Below, in pieces: positions 6,066-11,297 of a stretch of 11,297 bases of DNA; position 1 is the first letter of the stretch; every line of letters begins with the position of its first letter. A program made the position numbers and the translations under genes. The stretch covers positions 1 to 11,297 of the forward strand of contig JAURMS010000238.1 in NCBI GenBank assembly GCA_030830595.1. Direction: 5' to 3'. The notes beneath the pieces were generated by a model. It worked only from the letters and a program-made list of their open reading frames with translations. It was not told the DNA's origin and did not search any database. The stretch is from Gammaproteobacteria bacterium. Lineage in GTDB: Bacteria > Pseudomonadota > Gammaproteobacteria > Steroidobacterales > Steroidobacteraceae.

Positions 6066-7232
6066 ATGGCAACCACTGTTCTCCTGACCCTCGGCCGCCT
6101 GCCCAAGGCGCTGGACCTCGCCCGCGGCCTGCATGCGCGGGGCTGCCGGGTTGTCGTGGCCGAGCCTTTTCGTTTCCACGTCTGCCGAATGTCGCGGGCC
6201 GTCTCGCGATCCTGGCAGGTCACCGCCCCCAACCGCGACGCCGAACGCTACCTCGCAGAGGTGAGCCGGATCATCGAGCGCGAGTCCGTCGACATCGTGG
6301 TGCCGATTTCCGAAGAGGCCCTGCATGTGCTGCGCCTCGCTGGCCGGGTCGATCCTGCGGTTCGCTTCTACTCTGCCCCGGGTGAGTTGATCGCCCGCCT
6401 GCACGACAAATGGACCTTCAACCAACTGGCCCGGGGACTGGGCCTGCCGGTACCGGAGAGCGCTCCCATCGAGGACCCCGCGGCCGCGGCGCTGGCCACC
6501 GCCGTGGACTGCATCACCAAACCGCGGGACGGCTGTTCGGGCATCGGGTTCAGGCGCTGGCCGCGCGGCGATGCCCTGCATGCCGCAGGCCTGCCGGCTG
6601 GCACCTTGGTCCAGCGGCATGTGGAAGGCGAGCACCTGAGCAGTTTTTCCATCACCCGCGCCGGTCGGGTCATCGGCACGTTGACCTACCGGGGCAGGGT
6701 GTTCTCGGGCACGGTGGCGGTGTGCTTCGAGCGGGTCGACCTGCCCTGCGCGGTCGAGGACTGGATCCAACGCTTCGTCAGCGCCACCGGCTATGACGGT
6801 TTCCTTTCACTCGATTTCATCCTCGAAGCGGGTCGGCCACTGGCCATCGAGTGCAATCCGCGGCTCACCAGCGGGGCCCATTTCGTGCAGCCCGACACGC
6901 TGGCCGCCGCAGTCCTCGAGGATGCCGACACCTCATTCACGTTACGCTCCGAGCGCCTGCTCCAGCAGTTCTACACGACCCTGACCGAGACCCAGAGGGC
7001 CATGTTCGGCAGGGGTCACTTTCGGGAGCGACTCCGAAACCTGATCGAAGCGAAGGACGTGGTGTGGTCAAGTCGGGATCCGCTGCCTTTCCTGACGATG
7101 ACCCCGGCCTCGGCCGAGCTGCTGGCGCTCACGCTGTTCAAGGGAATGAGCTTCGGCGAGGCTGCGACGGCCGACGTCGCCTGGTTCGGCACGCCAGAGC
7201 CGCTCAGCCGCGCAGGCGCACCCGGCACATGA
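6066..7232 (+). CDS. ATP-grasp ligase of unknown substrate (carbamoyl-phosphate synthase-like fold)
   Basis: This is a 388-residue ATP-grasp enzyme, a class that couples ATP hydrolysis to joining a carboxylate (as acyl-phosphate) to an amine or other nucleophile. An N-terminal Rossmann-like part begins ATTVLLTLGRLPKALDLAR. HDKWTFNQLARGLGLPVPES (about 113-132) holds the first ATP-contacting lysine and TKPRDGCSGIGFR (about 151-163) the phosphate loop. LVQRHVEGEHLSSFSI follows, and LDFILEAGRPLAIECNPRLTSGAHF (about 249-273) contains the metal-binding Asp, Glu and Asn. The active-site set looks intact. The start is uncertain: a GTG at 6045 would add seven residues. It diverges from crtB over a PpsR operator, which suggests control with pigment genes, and its 3' end overlaps the P450 gene by 29 bp. 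Substrate and pathway cannot be told from sequence. Confidence 0.85.
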   Translation: MATTVLLTLGRLPKALDLARGLHARGCRVVVAEPFRFHVCRMSRAVSRSWQVTAPNRDAERYLAEVSRIIERESVDIVVPISEEALHVLRLAGRVDPAVRFYSAPGELIARLHDKWTFNQLARGLGLPVPESAPIEDPAAAALATAVDCITKPRDGCSGIGFRRWPRGDALHAAGLPAGTLVQRHVEGEHLSSFSITRAGRVIGTLTYRGRVFSGTVAVCFERVDLPCAVEDWIQRFVSATGYDGFLSLDFILEAGRPLAIECNPRLTSGAHFVQPDTLAAAVLEDADTSFTLRSERLLQQFYTTLTETQRAMFGRGHFRERLRNLIEAKDVVWSSRDPLPFLTMTPASAELLALTLFKGMSFGEAATADVAWFGTPEPLSRAGAPGT

Positions 7233-8589
7233 TCTGCTCGGCCGGACGCGTAGTGAGACGCGCCACCGGACGCACCCGGCCCGGGTCGAGCACCTCGAAG
7301 TCGTAACGGCACAGCAGCCGGGCGAGGATCAGGACCGCCTCGACCATCGCGAAGCCCTGGCCCACACAAACCCGCGGGCCGGCACCGAAAGGCAGATAAG
7401 CGCCCGGGGTGAGCTCGGACTCGCGAGCCGGCAGGAAACGGTCGGGATCGAACAGGTCTGGATCCCGCCAGTAGCGCTGATGACGGTGCAGCGCCCACGG
7501 CGAGATCATCACCAGCGTTCCCCGTCGGACCTTGTAGCGACCAATCCGACCCGGGCCCAGCGCCACCCTCGGCATGAAGGTGATCGGCGGGTACAGGCGC
7601 AAGGTTTCGCGGAAGACGTTGCGCACGTGCACCAGCCGACGGGTGGCCTCGAAATCCACCGGCGCGTCACCGACCAGCGCAGCCACGTCCTCGCGGATCC
7701 TGCGGCGGGTGGGGCCGTGGCAGGCGGCAATGAAGAACGCCCAGGTCAGGGCGCTGGCGGTAGTCTCGTGGCCTGCCAGGAAGAACACCCCGAGCTGGTC
7801 GATCAGTTCCTTGCGAGTGAACGCCCCACCGCTCGCCGCATCGCGGGCAGCCATCACCGCGGCAGCAATGTCGCTGTAGGTGCCCTCGGCGGACTCCGCG
7901 TGACCGTCCACCAGCTCGCCGAGGTGATGGCGGATCCGATTACACGCCGCCAGCACTTCCTCCCGCTGCGGCACCTCGGTCCAGGCCGGATCGAAGATCA
8001 GGCGCCGCAGCTCCACCTGGGCGACGCTGCGCTCGAAGATCGCAAAGGCGTCGAACACCTCCCGCGCGGTAGAGGTCTGCAGCGACGTCGAGAAGACCGT
8101 CCGGCAGATGATGTCGGCAGTCAGGTGACTCATGGTCAGGTCCAGCGAAAACGCCGCGCCGGAGGCGGCGTATTCGTCCAACCTGGCCTCGACTTCGTCC
8201 AGCGCCGACTGCATGGAGGCGAAGGCCCGCCCGAGTCGCATGTGCGAGAAGGCCGGGTCGATCATGGCCCGCTGCCGTCGCCAGACCTCCGCAGAGGACA
8301 CGAAGATGGAGTCACCCACCAGCGGCTCCAGCGCCGCAACCATCAGGTCGCCCTTGGGATAGGTAGCGCCGTCATCGGCGAGGATCTCACGCACCAGCGC
8401 GGGATCGTTCACCAGCAGGATGGTTCGGCGCGAGTATCCCAGCCGCCCGACCGGCATGCGGTAGGCGGCAGCCGGCATCAGGCTGAGCAGGTCACCCTCG
8501 CCGCGCCAGGCGGTGCGCAGCAAGCCCAGCAGCGCCGACAGCGGCGGCGTGCGCGGGGGACGAAAGGTCTCTGCGGCTGCGGATTTCAC
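7204..8589 (-). CDS. Cytochrome P450 of unknown substrate
   Basis: A complete soluble-type cytochrome P450 (461 residues), expected to hydroxylate or otherwise oxidise a substrate with O2 and electrons from a separate redox partner. The C-helix WRRQR is at about 103-107, the oxygen-binding I-helix motif FLAGHETTASALTW at about 270-283, the K-helix ETLRLYPP at about 328-335, and PDLFDPDRF at about 377-385. The heme loop FGAGPRVCVGQGFA has its ligand near Cys408. No N-terminal membrane anchor is obvious, and no ferredoxin or reductase gene is nearby. The general look (AGHETTASALTW, ALRLYPP-like K-helix) resembles CYP enzymes that oxidise fatty acids or carotenoids, but family assignment is not possible by eye. 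The start is GTG at 8587-8589 without a clear ribosome site. It is divergent from the membrane protein gene across 48 bp. Confidence 0.92.
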   Translation of the reverse strand: MKSAAAETFRPPRTPPLSALLGLLRTAWRGEGDLLSLMPAAAYRMPVGRLGYSRRTILLVNDPALVREILADDGATYPKGDLMVAALEPLVGDSIFVSSAEVWRRQRAMIDPAFSHMRLGRAFASMQSALDEVEARLDEYAASGAAFSLDLTMSHLTADIICRTVFSTSLQTSTAREVFDAFAIFERSVAQVELRRLIFDPAWTEVPQREEVLAACNRIRHHLGELVDGHAESAEGTYSDIAAAVMAARDAASGGAFTRKELIDQLGVFFLAGHETTASALTWAFFIAACHGPTRRRIREDVAALVGDAPVDFEATRRLVHVRNVFRETLRLYPPITFMPRVALGPGRIGRYKVRRGTLVMISPWALHRHQRYWRDPDLFDPDRFLPARESELTPGAYLPFGAGPRVCVGQGFAMVEAVLILARLLCRYDFEVLDPGRVRPVARLTTRPAEQIMCRVRLRG

Positions 8590-8603
8590 GACGAGGGCCC
8601 GGC

Positions 8604-8631
8604 TTGCAGGTGAGCGATCCTAGCGCATAAT
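8604..8631 (+). promoter_or_regulatory. Candidate promoter of the membrane protein-crtD operon
   Basis: TTGCAG (8604-8609) and CATAAT (8626-8631, five of six) are 16 bp apart, and the ATG at 8638 begins six bases after the -10. Transcription would start at about the ATG itself, giving a leaderless message. That agrees with the lack of a Shine-Dalgarno sequence. No TGT-N12-ACA site is present here, unlike the other intergenic regions. Confidence 0.4.
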
Positions 8632-8637
8632 GCCCGC

Positions 8638-9360
8638 ATGTCGAGCCTGCTGCTGTTCAAGAGCCTGGTGGCGGCGCATATCGTGACCGGCGCCCTCGGC
8701 CTCGTCAGCTTCTGGGTGCCGATCATCTCGCAGAAGGGTGGGCCGGCCCATCGCAAGTGGGGTCGACGCTTCACGATACTCATGATTGCCACCGGCAGCA
8801 TCGCCGTCGGCATGAGTGCCAGCACCATCGCGGCACCCATGGCCACCCACCCACAGCTGGTCGGACACCCGGAATTCGGCGACCCGGCCATCGTCACGGC
8901 CATCTTCGGTTGGATGATGCTCTACCTCGCAGTGCTCACCGTGAACCTGGCCTGGTACGGGTGGCAGTGCATGCTGAACCAGCGCCAGCACCGGGCCAAC
9001 CTGCGATGGCCGAACGTCAGCCTGCAGGCGCTGCTGACCGCCGCTTCCCTGCAGTGTGCATGGCAGGGGTGGTCGACCGACCTGCCCATGCTGATAGGGA
9101 TCTCGGTGATCGGTTTCGCCACCGTCGCCACCAACCTGCGCTTCATGCTGGCGCGCGAACCGGGGCCTCGGGACTGGCTGCTCGAGCACATCAAGGCGCT
9201 GGTCGGCGCGGGCATCTCCGTCTACACCGCCTTCTTTGCTTTCGGCGCCGTGCGCCTGATGCCGGAACTGGCCCTCACCCCGGCGCTCTGGTCCATCCCG
9301 TTGCTCACTGGCCTTGCGCTGATCGTCTATCACCAAAGGCGAGTCATGCGAGCCCCATGA
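8638..9360 (+). CDS. Multi-span membrane protein, DUF2306-like
   Basis: A 240-residue integral membrane protein with about seven hydrophobic segments, at roughly 4-29, 45-66, 84-109, 127-146, 149-171, 186-208 and 211-232. TM1 contains AAHIVTGALGLVSFW and is followed by GGPAHRKWGRRF. This His/Gly-rich pattern, a helix with H-x5-A-L-G-L and then AHRKWGRRF, recalls the DUF2306 group of uncharacterised membrane proteins; the assignment is by eye. Conserved-looking histidines (14, 38 and 184) could be cofactor ligands, but this is inference. Its TGA overlaps the crtD ATG as ATGA, so the two are translationally coupled and co-expressed, which suggests a role near carotenoid desaturation or pigment-protein assembly. 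No signal peptide is needed. The start at 8638 lacks a ribosome site and may be leaderless. Confidence 0.85.
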   Translation: MSSLLLFKSLVAAHIVTGALGLVSFWVPIISQKGGPAHRKWGRRFTILMIATGSIAVGMSASTIAAPMATHPQLVGHPEFGDPAIVTAIFGWMMLYLAVLTVNLAWYGWQCMLNQRQHRANLRWPNVSLQALLTAASLQCAWQGWSTDLPMLIGISVIGFATVATNLRFMLAREPGPRDWLLEHIKALVGAGISVYTAFFAFGAVRLMPELALTPALWSIPLLTGLALIVYHQRRVMRAP

Positions 9361-10838
9361 CCCACCGGGTAGCCATCGTGGGTGCCGGCATGGGTGGCCT
9401 GGCGGCGGCCATCGACCTCGCGCGCCAGGGCGTCGCGGTCACCGTCTGCGACAAGCTGCCCACGGTCGGCGGCAAGATGCGCAGGGTCGCGGTGGCCGGC
9501 ACCGAAGTGGACGGCGGACCTACGGTCTTCACCATGCGCTGGATCTTCGAGCAGTTGTTCTCGGACGCAGGCGCCAGTCTCGGCGAACGACTCGAACTCA
9601 CGCCGCTCGACGTGCTGGCCCGGCATGCTTGGCGCCAGGGTGGTCGCCTCGACCTGTATGCCGACGTCGAGCGCTCCGCGTTGGCCATCGCCGAATTCGC
9701 CGGCCAACGCGAGGCGGACGGTTACCGACGTTTTTGCAGCGACAGTCGCCGCGTTTACCAGACCCTGGCCGATACTTTCATGGCAGCCGACAAGCCCTCC
9801 CCCTTCGGGCTGGTGAGACGGGTGGGCCTCTCCCGCATCGGGCAGCTATGGGCCACGTCCCCGTGGCGGCGGCTGTGGCCTGCGCTCGCCGATTATTTTT
9901 CCGACCCGCGCCTGCGCCAGCTGTTCGCGCGCTATGCCACCTACTGCGGCTCCTCCCCGCTGGAAGCACCCGCTACGCTGATGCTGGTGGCACACGTCGA
10001 GCAGGAGGGGGTATGGCGAGTGCGCGGTGGCATGCACGAGGTAGCCCTCGCCTTGGCGCAATTGGCCTCGTCGCTCGGTGTGGAGTTCCGCCTCGGCGAG
10101 GCCGTGGAGGCCATCGAGATCCGTGGTCGGCGGGCGCGAGGCCTCAAGCTGGCGGGAGGCGGCAACGTGGAGGCCGACGCCGTGCTCTTCAACGGCGACT
10201 GTGCTGCCCTGGCGGACGGCAGGCTGGGAAACGGAGCGAGGTCCGCGGTGGCCGTGGTGCCGCGCGCAGCCCGCTCCCTCTCAGCCGTGACCTGGTGCCT
10301 GAGGGCGGCTACCGCGGGCTTTCCGCTGCATCATCACAACGTGTTCTTTGCCGAGGATTATCCCCGGGAATTCCGCGCGATCTTCGCGGAGCGGCGCATC
10401 ACCGAGGCGCCGACGGTCTATCTCCATGCCCAGGACCGCGCAGCAGGCGAGACGCCGGCCGGCGCCGAGCGCATGCTGATGCTCGTGAATGCGCCGCCCG
10501 AGGGCGATCGCGGCGGAAGCGGCGAGCCCGCACTGGCGCGTGCCTGGGAGCGCAGCCTCGCCCTGCTCCATGACTGCGGCCTGTCGATTGCGCAGGACCC
10601 GGCCACGGTCCGGACCGGACCCCAGGAATTCGAGCAGTTATTTCCGGCCACGGGCGGTGCCCTCTATGGACGCGCCACCCATGGTGGGCTGGGCACCTTC
10701 GCCCGGCCGGGATCACGCAGTCGGGTCGGCAGGCTCTATCTCGCCGGCGGCTCGGTCCATCCCGGGGCCGGCATCCCCATGGCGACCCTGTCCGGTCGGC
10801 TCGCCGCACGGTGCATCGTGCAGGATCTGGGCCTCTAG
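9357..10838 (+). CDS. crtD: Hydroxyneurosporene/1-hydroxycarotenoid 3,4-desaturase CrtD
   Basis: CrtD is an FAD-type CrtI-family oxidoreductase that adds the C3-C4 double bond to 1-hydroxy (or 1-methoxy) acyclic carotenoids, after CrtC and around the CrtF step. The 493-residue protein starts MTHRVAIVGAGMGGLAAAIDLARQG, the dinucleotide-binding motif at about 4-27, then VGGKMRRV. CrtD-typical DGGPTVFTMRWIFEQLF follows, with YATYCGSSPLEAPATL and GGMHEVALALAQ in the middle. It ends in the second FAD motif LYLAGGSVHPGAGIPMATLSGRLAA. The ATG at 9357, overlapping the upstream stop, gives the family N-terminus; the frame stays open far upstream but that extension is a shadow of the membrane protein gene. 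Its TAG overlaps the opposing crtI TAG in CTAG. CrtI is excluded as its identity because the neighbouring gene is the better CrtI match. Confidence 0.93.
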   Translation: MTHRVAIVGAGMGGLAAAIDLARQGVAVTVCDKLPTVGGKMRRVAVAGTEVDGGPTVFTMRWIFEQLFSDAGASLGERLELTPLDVLARHAWRQGGRLDLYADVERSALAIAEFAGQREADGYRRFCSDSRRVYQTLADTFMAADKPSPFGLVRRVGLSRIGQLWATSPWRRLWPALADYFSDPRLRQLFARYATYCGSSPLEAPATLMLVAHVEQEGVWRVRGGMHEVALALAQLASSLGVEFRLGEAVEAIEIRGRRARGLKLAGGGNVEADAVLFNGDCAALADGRLGNGARSAVAVVPRAARSLSAVTWCLRAATAGFPLHHHNVFFAEDYPREFRAIFAERRITEAPTVYLHAQDRAAGETPAGAERMLMLVNAPPEGDRGGSGEPALARAWERSLALLHDCGLSIAQDPATVRTGPQEFEQLFPATGGALYGRATHGGLGTFARPGSRSRVGRLYLAGGSVHPGAGIPMATLSGRLAARCIVQDLGL

Positions 10839-11297
10839 GGATCGGGCAGCAGCGAATCGACCACCCGGGCAGAGGAGACCACGCCAGGCAGGCCGGCGCC
10901 GGGATGGGTGCCGCCACCCACCAGGTAGAGACCCTCGACTTCCTCGCTGCGGTTGTGGGGCCGAAACCAGGCGCTCTGCAGCAACCGCGGTTCCATGGCA
11001 AAGGCCGCCCCCGTCAGGGCCAGCAGGCGGTCGCGAAAATCCTGCGGCGTCAGCACCCGGGAGGTGACGATTGAACTGCCCAGGCCCGGCAGCAGCGTCG
11101 CCTCCAGGCGCCGCTCGATCGCCGCACGGTAGGGTTCCGCCTGCGCGGCCCAGTCGGTGCCGCTCGCCAGGTTCGGGACCGGCGAAAGCACGTAGAAGGC
11201 ATCACAACCGGGCGGCGCCAGCGACGGATCGCTGGCCGTCGGCCGGTGCAGGTAGAGGCTGAAGTCCTCGGCCAGCACGTGGCGATGGAAGATGTCG
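10835..11297 (-). CDS. crtI: Phytoene desaturase CrtI (C-terminal part; 5' end outside window)
   Basis: CrtI is an FAD-dependent desaturase that introduces three or four double bonds into phytoene, giving neurosporene or lycopene. Only about 153 C-terminal residues are visible of a usual length near 500. The reading frame is open to the right edge and continues DIFHRHVLAEDFSLYLHRPT, so no start lies in the window. Diagnostic features are SLYLHRPTASDPSLAPPGCDAFYVLSPVPNL, ERRLEATLLPGL, and the C-terminal FAD motif YLVGGGTHPGAGLPGVVSSARV. It is convergent with crtD, sharing four bases (10835-10838) in which both stop codons are TAG. A GTG inside the fragment near 11278 is not the true start, since family-typical residues precede it. 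Confidence 0.94.
   Translation of the reverse strand, partial: DIFHRHVLAEDFSLYLHRPTASDPSLAPPGCDAFYVLSPVPNLASGTDWAAQAEPYRAAIERRLEATLLPGLGSSIVTSRVLTPQDFRDRLLALTGAAFAMEPRLLQSAWFRPHNRSEEVEGLYLVGGGTHPGAGLPGVVSSARVVDSLLPDP

Noticed and set aside
6027..6770. 247-residue minus-strand open frame opposite the ATP-grasp gene
   Set aside because: Antisense to the conserved ATP-grasp motifs and crosses the crtB control region.
7480..8613. 377-residue plus-strand open frame opposite the P450 gene
   Set aside because: Composition is His/Gln/Gly-rich without hydrophobic core pattern, while the minus strand carries all P450 motifs.
8757..9356. Open plus-strand frame continuous with crtD, which would make a 693-residue fusion protein
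   Set aside because: The extension is Arg/His/Gly-rich shadow sequence of the membrane protein gene in another frame. The canonical CrtD N-terminus with its FAD motif begins at 9357 with an ATGA overlap.
1..11297. Insertion sequences, CRISPR arrays, tRNA or rRNA genes
   Set aside because: No transposase, terminal inverted repeats, regular direct repeats or RNA gene sequences were recognised on either strand.

Overview
This window is part of a photosynthesis gene cluster from a purple (bacteriochlorophyll a-type) proteobacterium. High-GC coding DNA carries bchC and bchX for bacteriochlorophyll synthesis, and a full spirilloxanthin-type carotenoid set: crtE, crtB, crtC, crtD, crtF and the 3' end of crtI. 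The gene content and protein character suggest a gammaproteobacterium, possibly an aerobic anoxygenic phototroph. That assignment is an inference, and a betaproteobacterium cannot be excluded from sequence alone.

Layout from left to right: bchX (minus, 3' end cut off by the window), bchC (minus, ATGA overlap with bchX), crtF and crtE (minus, a crtE-crtF-bchC-bchX series that probably continues into bchYZ and puf outside the window), crtC (plus, divergent from crtE), a 44-residue single-span membrane protein (minus), crtB (minus), an ATP-grasp ligase (plus, divergent from crtB), a cytochrome P450 (minus, tail-to-tail with the ligase), a roughly seven-span membrane protein resembling DUF2306 (plus), crtD (plus, ATGA-coupled to it) and crtI (minus, cut off at the right edge).

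How the genes work together: CrtE makes GGPP, CrtB joins two GGPP into phytoene, and CrtI desaturates phytoene towards neurosporene/lycopene. CrtC hydrates the ends, CrtD adds the 3,4 double bonds and CrtF methylates the tertiary hydroxyls, giving methoxylated carotenoids such as spirilloxanthin. No crtA is seen. BchC and BchX act late in bacteriochlorophyll a synthesis (3-hydroxyethyl oxidation and chlorin C7=C8 reduction).

Regulation can be read directly. The bchC, crtE/crtC and crtB/ATP-grasp intergenic regions each hold TGT-N12-ACA palindromes, the binding sequence of the aerobic repressor PpsR/CrtJ. They occur as full or degenerate pairs exactly 8 bp apart, and candidate -35 and -10 hexamers fall at the same offsets in each. 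The arrangement is mirror-symmetric between crtE and crtC, so one operator pair could control both directions.

The least explained content is the ATP-grasp ligase, the P450, the seven-span membrane protein and the 44-residue membrane peptide. All lie between core pigment genes. They could form an undescribed pigment-modifying or assembly module, but function cannot be set from sequence alone.
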